This document shows, piece after piece, positions 37,601 to 46,132 of a stretch of DNA of 64,000 nucleotides. The stretch covers positions 310,001 through 374,000 of the forward strand of contig NZ_JACJPO010000066.1 in assembly GCF_014696105.1 (NCBI RefSeq), in the 5' to 3' direction. The position numbers and the translations under genes are program-made. The notes beneath the pieces were generated by a model. It had not been told where the DNA came from. It saw only the letters and a list, made by a program, of their open reading frames with translations, and made no database searches. The stretch is from Microcoleus sp. FACHB-1515 (GTDB lineage: Bacteria > Cyanobacteriota > Cyanobacteriia > Elainellales > Elainellaceae). Numbering within the stretch: the first letter of the stretch is position 1; the number at the start of each line of letters is the position of its first letter.

Positions 37601-38954
37601 TGCAATCAGTAATGTTTTCGTACAGATCGCGATAGTCCATGTGGGAATCGAGCATCGATCGCCAGCCAGCCGTTTTCGCTTCCACAACATATTCTCCGCT
37701 CCAGTCAGAATGAAAGCGAAATACCAAGACGCGATCGACTTGCAGCAAATGCAGCGCTTCATCGACTGTCGTTTGAAAGATCGTTTGGATGTCTTGCGAT
37801 CGCCGAATTTTGTCGATAATTTCGGTAATTGTCTGCTCGCGCTCCAGTGCGCCCCGTAGCTGCTCGGACTGGACGCGCAACTGCATCACCGCGTTGACAT
37901 GAGCGAGGGCAACGCCCAACTGAGCGCCAATTTGCCGCAGCAAGCTGATTTCGCTAGCTTCCCACTGGCGGGGGCGATCGTTTTGATAAGCACCCAACAG
38001 TCCCCACAGCGTTTCGCCCACCAAGATAGGCACGACGCAGTAAGCTCGCGCCTGAAATCGCTCTAGGCTTTCGATGTGGCAGGGCGACAGGTAGTTCCGA
38101 TAGATGTCATGAATTGCATAGAAATCTTTGTAGCGATATTTGCCGCCGAAATTTTCTTGCAAATAGGTGTCGTTCCAGCTTGTGTTGCCCTCGCTCACCA
38201 ATCGTTTCCAGCCATCGCCAACCGATTCATACACCAAATCGCCGCTCCAGTCGGAATTGAAGCGGTACAGCAGGACGCGATCGCATCCCAGCACATAGCG
38301 CAACTCTTGCGTTGTCGCACGAAAAATTGTGGGAATGTCGAGCGTTTGCCGAATGCGCTCGATCACGCTGGCAATGATGTGGCTGCCATCCCGCAAGGCT
38401 GCCGGAACGGACTCGCGCCCTGCTGCCTGGGGAGCGGCAAACAGCCGTAGGGCAATGCCAATGAGTTCTGCCGCCTGCATCACCATGTCAATTTCGGTCG
38501 GCAGCCAGCTTCGCTCGGTGCTGTGATGCGCCTCGATCAAGCCCCAAGCTGCCTGATTTGCAATGGGCACGGCCAGCCAAGCGCGGACGGTCTGAGACCG
38601 CGAACAGTTGGAAACGGCTTGATAGCTCGCTCCGGCGACAAGCTGCGACAGCGGCACGACTGCATCTGGCTGCGCTTGCGAATCAGCGATCGCATCGCTT
38701 TGCGCTTCCAAAACGATATCGATCGCTTTTTCTGTTCGCCAAATCAGGACGCGATCGACCTGCAAAAGCTGCTGTATCTGACTGGCAACATTGCTCAAAA
38801 ATTCTGGCAAGCTTTGTGCTTCGCGCAGGCAGCGCAGCAAGTTCAAAGAAGAAAACGACGGTTCTGATGAAATTGAAGCGGGCGTTTGCTCTAGCTGGGC
38901 GACTCGCTGAGCAAGGCGGGCTAGCTCTTGGCGCAGCAGTTGATATTCACTCAC
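34626..38954 (-). CDS. Hybrid histidine kinase: four GAF domains (cyanobacteriochrome-type), HisKA/HATPase, two receivers, Hpt
   Basis: 1442 residues, GTG start. Domains: GAF1 about 40-170; GAF2 about 190-350 with Cys292-His293; GAF3 about 378-555 with Cys494-Tyr495; GAF4 about 595-750 with a DXCF motif (Asp661-Tyr-Cys663-Phe) and Cys691-His692; HisKA with His788 in [10 protein letters not shown]; HATPase with intact N and G boxes ([21 protein letters not shown]); receivers with Asp1090 and Asp1253; Hpt with His1383. The 28-residue spacing of the two GAF4 cysteines is that of DXCF cyanobacteriochromes. The protein is probably a soluble light-responsive phosphorelay hub. No output regulator is adjacent. 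Confidence 0.92.
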   Translation of the reverse strand: MSEYQLLRQELARLAQRVAQLEQTPASISSEPSFSSLNLLRCLREAQSLPEFLSNVASQIQQLLQVDRVLIWRTEKAIDIVLEAQSDAIADSQAQPDAVVPLSQLVAGASYQAVSNCSRSQTVRAWLAVPIANQAAWGLIEAHHSTERSWLPTEIDMVMQAAELIGIALRLFAAPQAAGRESVPAALRDGSHIIASVIERIRQTLDIPTIFRATTQELRYVLGCDRVLLYRFNSDWSGDLVYESVGDGWKRLVSEGNTSWNDTYLQENFGGKYRYKDFYAIHDIYRNYLSPCHIESLERFQARAYCVVPILVGETLWGLLGAYQNDRPRQWEASEISLLRQIGAQLGVALAHVNAVMQLRVQSEQLRGALEREQTITEIIDKIRRSQDIQTIFQTTVDEALHLLQVDRVLVFRFHSDWSGEYVVEAKTAGWRSMLDSHMDYRDLYENITDCSVKLLVAPKLTDTHLRDTKGGAFTRGELFRVVNDVDRANLSPCYLRLISLLQAKAYAIVAIYRNQQLWGLLGAYQNDRPRQWCNEDIKFLVQISSHLGIAVQQAELLTQAEAKSTVLQSTLETQLRQRASELAQEADRERAIAKVIDKIRRTLDIQTIFETTTTEVRQLLEADRVAVFRFDPDSDWKDGEFVSEAVLDGYDSAIATRIHDYCFGDQFAELYQKGRVQVVEDIYAADLLDCHISILSRFQVRANLVVPLLQGELLWGLLCIHQCAAPRQWRVQEIEFVMQIAAQLGVALQQAEFLSQVQRQSAELQIAKEAADRANQAKSLFLANMSHELRTPLNAILGFAQLMSRDRSLTVAQHEYLDIIGRSGEHLLTLINDVLEMSKIEAGQSSLNESDVDLYRLLNSIEAMLNLKAASKQLDLIFDRAPDLPQFIRTDESKLRQVLINLVGNGIKFTMSGSVTLRVEVKHQQLEVQKTADAQSLTLHFEVEDTGLGIHPTELADLFEAFTQTEIGRNSQEGSGLGLPISRNFVQLMGGDITVSSTVGVGTVFAFEIEVARSTLPPQLPCPRSAHRVVGLAADQPSYRILVVEDQWANRQLLVKLLESVGFQVESAQNGQEAIAIYQRWQPHLIWMDMRMPVMDGYEATRQIKANSAADPPVILALTANAFEEERLVALSIGCDDFIRKPFEETLVLDKIAEHLSIRYTYADDVPSAPSPDALREAIAPVEAINFAPEAAIEPESAPNSLRILLADDNAMNQMVALQMLEVLGYRADVATNGIEVLEALQRQPYDLVLMDIKMPIMDGFRATEQIHQLCSHRPIIVALTASTTKSDIDKCLAVGMNDYLAKPFRLQDLAQLLDRYPRRPSIEPLLNPQVLQNLRSVEAKGVTGFVRQMVETFSEVAPRLLSDINEAIAQSDSRTLELAAHSLKSMSASLGATALADLCQQLETLGETEDLTTAAAIATAILQEVDRVQPALIQERDRAV

Positions 38955-39188
38955 GCGATCGGTGGAGGGAAAGCATCACTATATATTTCCCTTAATATAG
39001 GCTGGGATTGATCGCGCTTGCTGATGGAAATTTGCGATGATTCGATCGAACTGAGATTGCCCCAGATGCAAAGCCAAAAGGTAGAGCGCATCGAATAACA
39101 GGCGCTGACTTCATAACTTGTTGCCGTTTGACTCAACCTTCAGCACCACATCGCCTAAACTGAAGTAGATTAACGTTCCAGACTTGCT

Positions 39189-39581
39189 ATGCGCGTGTAT
39201 GTTTTGCTGTTTAATGCTCGCACCGACAATGAAGGAATTCACTCGCTGCACATGAACGATCGCGACGTGGTTTTGATGTTTGAGTCTGAAGACGACGCCA
39301 CGCGCTTTGGCCTGATGCTGGAAGCTCAAGATTTTCCGACTCCCAGCGTCGAAGCGATCGACTCAGAAGAAATTGAAGAATTTTGCGAATCGGCAGGCTT
39401 TGACTGCAAGCTGGTTCCGATCGGTTCGCTGTTTATGCCGCCCGAAGCCACTGTCGAAGAAACCGACTGGCAAGTTGATCGTCCCGTCAATCCGGAAACT
39501 GCCGATTCAGAAACAGAAATCACGGAATTGACCAGCAGCGAACTCGATCGCATCCGCAAACAGCTTGAGGGACTACTTTAG
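39189..39581 (+). CDS. DUF3110 family protein
   Basis: 130 residues. The core MRVYVLLFNARTDNEGIHSL, then DRDVVLMFESEDDATRFGLM and IDSEEIEEFCESAGF is the DUF3110 pattern of cyanobacteria and plastids; function unknown. A small alpha/beta domain with an acidic C-terminal tail. It is 3 bp upstream of murQ and probably co-transcribed with it. Confidence 0.85.
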   Translation: MRVYVLLFNARTDNEGIHSLHMNDRDVVLMFESEDDATRFGLMLEAQDFPTPSVEAIDSEEIEEFCESAGFDCKLVPIGSLFMPPEATVEETDWQVDRPVNPETADSETEITELTSSELDRIRKQLEGLL

Positions 39582-39584
39582 GCG

Positions 39585-40496
39585 ATGACTTCAATCGATC
39601 GCGGCCATCTGCTCACCGAGCAAATCAATCCCAACAGCATCAACCTTGATCAGCTTTCGACGCTGGAACTCGTCGAACTCTTTAACCGCGAAGATGCCCG
39701 CACGATCGAAGCGATCGCGGCTGTAAAATCCCAACTGGCCGAAGCGATCGATCGCACTGCTGCCGCGCTCAGCCAGGGCGGACGCTTGTTCTACATCGGG
39801 GCAGGAACCAGCGGACGCTTGGGCGTTTTGGATGCGGCAGAATGTCCGCCCACGTTTTGCACCGATCCCGACCTGGTGCAGGGCATTCTCGCGGGAGGAG
39901 CGGCGGCTTTAGTTCGCAGTTCAGAAGGGTTAGAAGATCGAGCCGATGACGGAGCACAGGCGATCGCAGATCGATCGATCGGCCAAACCGATGTTGTGGT
40001 GGGAATCACAGCGGGCGGCACAACGCCCTATGTGCATGGCGCACTGAAAGCTGCCCGTCAGCGTCAGGCAACCACGATTTTCATGGCCTGCGTCCCTGCC
40101 GATCAGGTGGCCGCTGAAGCGGATGTGGATATTCGCTTGATTGTTGGAGCAGAAGTGCTGGCAGGTTCAACGCGCCTCAAGGCGGGAACCGTCACCAAAC
40201 TGGCACTGAATATTCTTTCAACAGGCGTGATGGTGAAGCTGGGCAAGGTTTACGGCAATCGCATGGTGGATGTTGCCGTCACCAATCAAAAGCTGCACGA
40301 TCGCGCCCTCCGCATCCTGCAAGACCTCACCGACCTCGATCGCTCTGCTGCTGCTGAACTGCTGGAGAACAGCGATCGCCAAGTCAAACTCGCGCTGCTG
40401 ATGCACTGGGCAAATGTCGATGCAAAAACGGGACGGCAACTGCTCAAGCAGCATTACGGACAGTTGCGATCGGCACTGCAAGCCGTCAATCCTTAG
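39585..40496 (+). CDS. murQ: N-acetylmuramic acid 6-phosphate etherase
   Basis: 303 residues, SIS-domain lyase. It cleaves the lactyl ether of MurNAc-6-phosphate to GlcNAc-6-phosphate and lactate in peptidoglycan recycling. Conserved blocks: LLTEQINPNSINLDQLSTLE, FYIGAGTSGRLGVLDAAECPPTF (split here in two pieces), GITAGGTTPYV, VGAEVLAGSTRLKAGT and NRMVDVAVTNQKL. Full length. Its stop codon overlaps the stop of the convergent gene by two bases. Confidence 0.96.
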   Translation: MTSIDRGHLLTEQINPNSINLDQLSTLELVELFNREDARTIEAIAAVKSQLAEAIDRTAAALSQGGRLFYIGAGTSGRLGVLDAAECPPTFCTDPDLVQGILAGGAAALVRSSEGLEDRADDGAQAIADRSIGQTDVVVGITAGGTTPYVHGALKAARQRQATTIFMACVPADQVAAEADVDIRLIVGAEVLAGSTRLKAGTVTKLALNILSTGVMVKLGKVYGNRMVDVAVTNQKLHDRALRILQDLTDLDRSAAAELLENSDRQVKLALLMHWANVDAKTGRQLLKQHYGQLRSALQAVNP

Positions 40497-40834
40497 AAGT
40501 TGAGGCGGCCAGTTGTAATCAGCTTGTAGCCGCCAACAAGAGAAATAAACGCCAGGAAAAACGTCCATAGGCTGGTCGGTCGCAAAATAACGCTGCCGTT
40601 GATAAAGACGAGGGCAATTCCCAAAATCACGAGAATCCAGCCGAGTTCTCTGGTTCCGCGTCCGTGCAGCAGCATGAGGATTCCGGCGATCGTGGCGATG
40701 ACTGCACCTGCGGCGGAAACATCGCGCCACCAGTAGCCGACAATTCGAGTGGTAAAAATAATGTTTTCACCTAGAAAATAAATTCCCGCTAGCACTAGCA
40801 GCAGACCAACCAATTTACCCAGTAGCCGCATCAA
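40493..40834 (-). CDS. Small polytopic membrane protein
   Basis: 113 residues with three or four hydrophobic segments (about 5-25, 38-55, 64-82, 88-105). No family recognised. Residues between helices are short and polar. It converges with murQ so closely that the two stop codons share bases 40494-40495. Confidence 0.6.
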   Translation of the reverse strand: MMRLLGKLVGLLLVLAGIYFLGENIIFTTRIVGYWWRDVSAAGAVIATIAGILMLLHGRGTRELGWILVILGIALVFINGSVILRPTSLWTFFLAFISLVGGYKLITTGRLNF

Positions 40835-40976
40835 GTTACTCCCGATCGAGCATCAGTTACTCTTTTGTTCTACAGGCTGATTGGTCAATCTTCCCGGACA
40901 CTGCGCGGAAATTGAAGCGGCTAGTGCAAAAATTTAAAGTGAACAGGCGGTTCGTGCAAATTTTTACCAAAAATTA

Positions 40977-42494
40977 ATGATTACTATTTTAATTTTGCTG
41001 GTGGCGATCGCAATTTTGGGCTGGGGCTTTGTCCGCGCTCGATCGTTTGGCAAGCTTGGCATCCTCGCTTGGCTTCAGTCGGCTGTGCTGATGCTGCCCT
41101 GGCTGTTATTTTTCAGCTTGTTTGCAGCCGGAATCTACCTCAACTTGGCGGGCGCACTGCTGCTGATTGTCGTTTCGGCCAGCATTTACATCTTCCTCGG
41201 TCGGCAGTTGCGAATTGCTGCCCAAGATCCCGCTTTGGCAGAAAAATTCGCGGCGATGGCGGCTCAAAAAAGCGCGGCCAGCCAGCCAGTGGCGACTCAA
41301 TCTCCGACCGAATCGATCGAAACTCCAGACGCGCCCGACGGCAGTAGCGCGATCGTGTCCTCCTCGCTGACCGATGCTGCGACCATTCCCGCTGAAGATT
41401 TGCAGGCGATGCGCTCCATTTTCGGCGTTGATACGTTTTTTAGTACCGAGTCGATTCCATACGGAAACGGCATGATTTTTAAGGGCAATTTGCGCGGCGA
41501 TGCGGCGATCGTGCGCGATCGCTTGGCGGCAAGTTTGGCAACGAGTTTGGGCGATCGCTACCGTTTATTTCTGGTGCAAGACCCGACTGAAAAGCGTCCG
41601 GTTGTGATTATTTTGCCGAGCGTGGACGATCCTGCACCGACTTCGATCGCGCAGTGGATTTTGGCGGCAGGGCTGGCAGTGGCAACGATCGCGACTTGTC
41701 TGGAAACGGCAGGACTGTTGCAGGGATTTGACTTTTTTGGCGAACCGTCGCGCTGGCGAGAAACCACGTCGATCGCGCTCGGAATCTTAACGATCTTGGC
41801 CGCGCATGAAAGCGCCCATCGCGTTTTGGCACAGCGGCATCAGGTTCGCCTCAGTCCGCCGTTTTTCATTCCAACCTGGCAAATTGGCTCGTTTGGAGCG
41901 ATTACGCGGATTCAGTCTTGGCTAAAAGATCGATCGGTGCTGTTCGACATTGCGTTTGCTGGGCCTGCTGCCAGCGGAATCGTTTCGGTCGTTATGCTGC
42001 TGTGGGGTTTATTATTATCTCATCAGGGAAGTCTCTTTCAACTGCGATCTGAATATTTTCAAGGATCGATTCTTGTGGCGGCGCTTGCTCGGATTGTTCT
42101 GGGCGATCAGCTTCAACAGCCGTTTGTTGGAATTCATCCGCTGGTGATGGTGGGCTGGCTGGGGCTGGTCGTCACAGCCATCAACCTGTTGCCTGCGGGA
42201 CAGTTGGACGGAGGACGCATCGTTCAAGCCATTTATGGCCGCAACGTCGCGAGAGTTACGACGATCGCCACCCTCATCGTTTTGGGACTGGCTGCCCTCG
42301 TCAATCCGCTCGCGATCTATTGGGCGATCGTCATTTTGTTTTTGCAGCGTGACTTGGAGCGTCCTGCCCTCAATGAACTCACTGAGCCGGACGACACGCG
42401 AGCAGCACTAGCGCTATTAGCTTTGTTTCTAATGGCGGCGACGCTGCTTCCCTTGACTCCAAGTTTGGCTGGTCGCCTAGGAATTGGAGGATAA
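40977..42494 (+). CDS. EGY1-like site-2 protease (M50 metalloprotease)
   Basis: 505 residues. Two N-terminal helices (about 1-75), a disordered Ala/Gln/Ser stretch (90-140), a soluble domain with the chloroplast EGY-like LQAMRSIFGVDTFF and RLFLVQDPTEKRPVV, then a membrane domain with the zinc motif HESAH (His277-Glu278-His281) and the second M50 motif NLLPAGQLDGG. It is likely an intramembrane protease in the plasma or thylakoid membrane. It is followed after 2 bp by the PIN gene. Two related 19-base leader segments (TGCAAAAATTT and TGCAAATTTTT types, about 40925 and 40955) precede the start. Confidence 0.9.
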   Translation: MITILILLVAIAILGWGFVRARSFGKLGILAWLQSAVLMLPWLLFFSLFAAGIYLNLAGALLLIVVSASIYIFLGRQLRIAAQDPALAEKFAAMAAQKSAASQPVATQSPTESIETPDAPDGSSAIVSSSLTDAATIPAEDLQAMRSIFGVDTFFSTESIPYGNGMIFKGNLRGDAAIVRDRLAASLATSLGDRYRLFLVQDPTEKRPVVIILPSVDDPAPTSIAQWILAAGLAVATIATCLETAGLLQGFDFFGEPSRWRETTSIALGILTILAAHESAHRVLAQRHQVRLSPPFFIPTWQIGSFGAITRIQSWLKDRSVLFDIAFAGPAASGIVSVVMLLWGLLLSHQGSLFQLRSEYFQGSILVAALARIVLGDQLQQPFVGIHPLVMVGWLGLVVTAINLLPAGQLDGGRIVQAIYGRNVARVTTIATLIVLGLAALVNPLAIYWAIVILFLQRDLERPALNELTEPDDTRAALALLALFLMAATLLPLTPSLAGRLGIGG

Positions 42495-42496
42495 AC

Positions 42497-43309
42497 ATGA
42501 CGGCGCTTCCCCCCGTCTCACTTGTATTAGATATCAGTGCGCTATCTGCCGCGTCTCCAAGAGAGTGGCTGGAGTTTTCGCGGGTCGGCACAAGTCATGT
42601 GCCGCAGGTGGTGTACGAAGAAATGAATTTTTTGTTCGATCGATCGCCCGATCCCGATCTAGAACGAGTTGCCCGCGCCTTTAAGCGCTTCTATGCAAAC
42701 AGCGGCTGGCAGATCACCGACGAAACTGGACACCATCCCGCTTTACGAGCGGCAAGCGGTCAGGCGATGACCAAGCGCAGTCGAGTATCGCTTGCCGTTG
42801 CTCGCTGTGCGTATGGACTAGCTCAAAATCATCCGGCCAATCTTGTCGTGCTAGTCAGTTCCGATCGCGCCCTGCTTCAGCGGCTCTACGATATTCAGTT
42901 GCCCAATTTGTGCGGCATCACGGGGGCGGCCTTGCTGCAATGGTGTCGATCGGGTCAACGTCCGATCGCGGTCAGCCAAAAGCTTCAGCAGATGCGATCG
43001 ACGGCAAAAGCCGAAGCCGCACCTGCCCGCAGCGCGATCGGCGGCAAAGCAACTGCCATCCAAACGAAAACTGCCATTCAGCAAACGACCAAAGGCCAAT
43101 CCACGAAAGGGCAATTGACCAAAGGGCAATCGACGAAAATTCAACCGTCTGTGCCGTCCCTGAGCAAACGATCGATTCCGCTGTGGGGGGTCGCCGCGAT
43201 CGCCGCTGCCGCCTTGCTGATCGTTTGGGCAATCTTGGCGCGACCCAACAACCAGCCCGCAGGCCAGCAGTCGAGTCAGCGCTCTTCGATCGCCGCTATT
43301 CGCCAGTAA
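42497..43309 (+). CDS. PIN-domain protein with C-terminal membrane anchor
   Basis: 270 residues. Residues 5-155 form a PIN-like nuclease domain with acidic positions Asp12 (LVLDISAL), Glu41/42 (VYEEMNF) and Asp123 (VSSDRALL). A Lys/Thr/Gln linker with TKGQS-type repeats (about 198-215) leads to one hydrophobic helix (about 229-247) and a short polar tail, so the nuclease is probably cytosolic and tail-anchored. PIN domains cleave RNA; no antitoxin gene is next to it. It is 2 bp downstream of the site-2 protease gene, a spacing that indicates one operon. Its end overlaps the convergent TldD/PmbA gene by 14 bp. Confidence 0.8.
   Translation: MTALPPVSLVLDISALSAASPREWLEFSRVGTSHVPQVVYEEMNFLFDRSPDPDLERVARAFKRFYANSGWQITDETGHHPALRAASGQAMTKRSRVSLAVARCAYGLAQNHPANLVVLVSSDRALLQRLYDIQLPNLCGITGAALLQWCRSGQRPIAVSQKLQQMRSTAKAEAAPARSAIGGKATAIQTKTAIQQTTKGQSTKGQLTKGQSTKIQPSVPSLSKRSIPLWGVAAIAAAALLIVWAILARPNNQPAGQQSSQRSSIAAIRQ
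43088..43147 (+). repeat. Four imperfect 15-bp tandem repeats in the PIN gene
   Basis: Units of the type ACCAAAGGGCAATCG encode Thr-Lys-Gly-Gln-Ser (TKGQS, TKGQL, TKGQS, TKIQP) in the linker between nuclease domain and membrane helix. Such units can expand or contract by slippage. Confidence 0.85.
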
Positions 43310-44639
43310 TCGACAGGTTCTCCACCCAGACGCGAGGGCAAACGCCCGAAGGCGTCAGTTCCGCTTCGGGTTCAACATACACGATCGACTTGAGCAAATC
43401 GCGAATGTCTCCGGCGATCGTGGCGGCGTCAACGCTCACTTTTTCGCCTTTGTTGACGAGCCAGCCGTCGAACGGAAGCGAGAACGATCCTTGCAGCGCG
43501 TTCACTCCGGCGTGAAGGGCAGAAAGATCGTCAATCAAAACGACATTCTCAGCCGTATCGAGGCTGAAGGTTTGATCTGGTTCTACTTCGCTAAAGACAT
43601 GATAGAAATGCGGACTGACCGAGACTTTTGCGCCGATGCTGGCGTGTCCGGTCGGCTGAGCGTTGAGCCGCTTGGCCGTTCCCGCACTGTGCAGAAATCC
43701 GGCGAGTTTGCCTTGGCGAATCAGATCCACTCGGCGGGTCGGTGTACCTTCGCCGTCGAAGCGGACTTCGGCAACGTTGGCTTCGTGCATCGCGTCGTCT
43801 GCCAGCGAAAGGAGCGGCGAGGCGATCGCTTCACCGATCGATTCTGGCGTCGAAAGGCTCTGCCGATCGAGAATGCTTTGTGCGTTGAACAGATTTGAGA
43901 ACGCACCCAGCAAGCTCAAAAATGCTTCTGCTGAAAAGACAACCAAATATTTACCCGACTTGATTTTCTGATAGTTCAAGTGGCTAATTGTCTTGTCAGC
44001 GGCTTCTTGAACGCAGCCTTGCAGATCGATGCGATCGAGACTGCGATCGATGCGGAACGCTCCGGCACTGCGCGGCTTTTTGCCTTCTTGCTCGGTTTTG
44101 CTGTAGAGATACAGCGACGTGTAGGCGCGGCCATCTGTGCGTTTTGCACCATCACTATTGACGTAGAACTGGTCGATGCTGCGCTGCGATAAGCCGTTGT
44201 AGGGAACGCCCACGATCGCCTCGTGGGAATCAAGCAGTTCGCGTTCGGCTCCGGCCAAGGTTTGAATCAGTTGGTCAACGGGAGCGAGGGGATCGCGGGT
44301 TGGATGGCGCGTCTCAGCGATCGGAGCGGTCGCCTCTGGGCTGAAGTCCGGAACATTTTCTTTTGCGCCAAAGTAGCTCGCTTCCAGAGCGGTTTTGAGC
44401 GCGAGTTCGATGCCTTTAGGATCAACGTCGGTTGTGGAAGTGACGCCCAGAGTGTTGTTTTCATTCCAGACGCGAACGATGACGCTGGCGCGGTTGGAAG
44501 CTTTCACCTGCTTGGGTTCGCCTGTATCGACTTGGACGCTGGTTTCGTCAACGGTCGAGCCGTAGATGTCGTATTTGGTGATGCCAAGCTGACGCGCGAT
44601 CGACTCGGCAGAATTGGAAATTTCAGAAACGCTAGTCAT
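43296..44639 (-). CDS. TldD/PmbA family protein, second copy (PmbA/TldE-like)
   Basis: 447 residues. N-terminal KYDIYGSTVDETSVQVDTGE with the basic VKASNRASVIVRVWN, the central GVPYNGLSQRSIDQFYVNSD and the C-terminal GKLAGFLHSAGTAKRL and RVWVENLSITGE are typical of PmbA/TldE. As in the copy at 33.3 kb there is no HExxxH zinc motif. The two are diverged paralogues rather than a TldD/TldE pair; the zinc-bearing partner must be elsewhere in the genome. Confidence 0.9.
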   Translation of the reverse strand: MTSVSEISNSAESIARQLGITKYDIYGSTVDETSVQVDTGEPKQVKASNRASVIVRVWNENNTLGVTSTTDVDPKGIELALKTALEASYFGAKENVPDFSPEATAPIAETRHPTRDPLAPVDQLIQTLAGAERELLDSHEAIVGVPYNGLSQRSIDQFYVNSDGAKRTDGRAYTSLYLYSKTEQEGKKPRSAGAFRIDRSLDRIDLQGCVQEAADKTISHLNYQKIKSGKYLVVFSAEAFLSLLGAFSNLFNAQSILDRQSLSTPESIGEAIASPLLSLADDAMHEANVAEVRFDGEGTPTRRVDLIRQGKLAGFLHSAGTAKRLNAQPTGHASIGAKVSVSPHFYHVFSEVEPDQTFSLDTAENVVLIDDLSALHAGVNALQGSFSLPFDGWLVNKGEKVSVDAATIAGDIRDLLKSIVYVEPEAELTPSGVCPRVWVENLSITGE

Positions 44640-45019
44640 AATTTTTCAGTTGCCGTCTCTTTCAATAATGAAGCTTTCTAAATTTTCTGGTGGAATTGCG
44701 CTGGTGAGAAGAAATCGCGATCGTCTAAGCTGCTTTCAGACACAGGTTGTTCGCCATTCACTGCAATGATCCGCCTTGAAATTGATTGGAATGTGAAGCT
44801 GCCGGACGCAGCAGGAGTGACCGAGATCACTGGGCGGCGATCGTGTTACCAGTAAAGTAACTACACCACAAGAGCGATTGTTAGTCATTTTTTAGCCGAT
44901 CGCGCTAGGATTGAAGTATAAGCAGTAATAATCTGATTGATAACTTCCACTGTTATATCTGATTGCTGCTGAAGTACCCACGCTCGCTTTTGGGTGCTTG
45001 TTGTTTACCCCCCTTTTTT
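44640..45019. other. Intergenic region with a hairpin and T run
   Basis: Contains the promoter side of the minus-strand PmbA-like gene. At 44972-44999 a 9-bp stem (AAGTACCCA/TGGGTGCTT with one G-T pair) is followed 15 bases later by C6T6 directly before the next ATG. This resembles a terminator of a short upstream RNA. No tRNA or longer gene is visible. Confidence 0.5.
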
Positions 45020-45193
45020 ATGGAACCTGGTAGTAGTAGAGCCGCTCACTCATCGCAATCGAGCCGCCTAACTGTTTCAACTGTGATTGGTACGCTCATT
45101 GCGCTGCTCACGCTAACCCTTCCAATTTTTGCCACTACATATTTCCCTTCGGTTTCCAGTCTGCCTGCATCAGTCGGACAGGATAATAAATAG
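45020..45193 (+). CDS. Small single-helix membrane protein
   Basis: 57 residues: a Ser-rich basic N-terminus, one hydrophobic helix (about 21-40, TVIGTLIALLTLTLPIFATT) and a short Ser/Pro tail. I recall short cyanobacterial proteins with this IALLTLTLP helix, of unknown role. There is no clear ribosome-binding site: the ATG follows a C6T6 run, so the start or even the gene is uncertain. Confidence 0.45.
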   Translation: MEPGSSRAAHSSQSSRLTVSTVIGTLIALLTLTLPIFATTYFPSVSSLPASVGQDNK

Positions 45194-45351
45194 TCTGACT
45201 GGAGCCAGTGAAGTTTCAGCCTGGATTTCCCAGTACCGAACGGATTCGCATAAAATGCATTGCAGCAGGTCGATCGATCGCAACGTTCAGCGTTGCTCAA
45301 TCGATTTGGCTGGCTGTTCTTTTTGGCTATTCTTTTCTTGGAGAGACGCTT

Positions 45352-45885
45352 GTGGATTTATCGCGCATTCCCGCCCAACCAAAACCCGGACTGATCAATG
45401 TTTTGGTCGAAATTCCGGCAGGCAGCAAGAACAAATACGAATTTGACAAGGATTTGCAGGCGATGGCGCTCGATCGCGTCTTGTCTTCTTCGGTGCAATA
45501 TCCCTATGACTATGGCTTTGTGCCGAACACCTTGGCGGACGATGGCGACCCGCTCGACGGCATGGTGATCATGGATCAACCGACGTTTCCCGGCTGCGTC
45601 ATTGCCGCCCGCCCGATCGGAATGCTGGAAATGATCGACGGGGGCGATCGCGATGAAAAAATCTTGTGCGTTCCCGATAAAGATCCGCGCTTTGCTCACG
45701 TCACTTCGCTGCAAAACATCGCTCCGCATCGGCTAGATGAAATTGCCGAATTCTTCAGAACTTACAAAAACCTGGAGAAAAAAGTAACCGAAATTCTCGG
45801 CTGGAAAGATGTCGATCACGTCATGCCCTTGGTGGAAGCCTGCATTCGAGCGGGTCAACCCGGACGCGACAGTCTTGCCGTTTAG
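45352..45885 (+). CDS. ppa: Soluble inorganic pyrophosphatase (family I)
   Basis: 177 residues from a GTG at 45352, preceded at seven bases by GGAGAG; this ribosome-binding site decides the start. A longer frame from 45208 would add a 48-residue hydrophobic extension unlike the family. Active-site stretches: [34 protein letters not shown] and [18 protein letters not shown]-type region with Asp ligands (DGGDRDEKI). It hydrolyses pyrophosphate to phosphate and so pulls biosynthetic reactions forward. A weak 6-bp hairpin lies just after the stop. Confidence 0.96.
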   Translation: MDLSRIPAQPKPGLINVLVEIPAGSKNKYEFDKDLQAMALDRVLSSSVQYPYDYGFVPNTLADDGDPLDGMVIMDQPTFPGCVIAARPIGMLEMIDGGDRDEKILCVPDKDPRFAHVTSLQNIAPHRLDEIAEFFRTYKNLEKKVTEILGWKDVDHVMPLVEACIRAGQPGRDSLAV

Positions 45886-46132
45886 TTCAACGGGGGTTGG
45901 ATCGCTCTTCTAACCCCTGATTTGCAATCGTTCCCGAAAGAGTTCATTGCCAACGTATAAAGAAACGATGCAGGCCGTACAGGTTTGATTGGCACTCGAT
46001 CGCGGGCACTCTCAGAGAGTTGCTTTGAGTCGATGAGTGCAGCGATCGCCTGTACCATTTTGAGTAAAAGCTGGCTGTTGCTAATCTCTGTCGATACAAT
46101 AATTGCTAGACCAAAGGTTGATCCAGTGCGTG

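Noticed and set aside
40917-40965. Two similar 19-base segments upstream of the site-2 protease gene
   Set aside because: Several mismatches and AT-rich; not distinguishable from chance promoter sequence.
45208-45351. N-terminal extension of the pyrophosphatase
   Set aside because: The GTG at 45352 has a good ribosome-binding site and gives the normal family start; the extension looks like untranslated leader.
45892-45917. GGGGTT/AACCCC hairpin after ppa
   Set aside because: Only six base pairs with a long loop and no T run; too weak to call a terminator.
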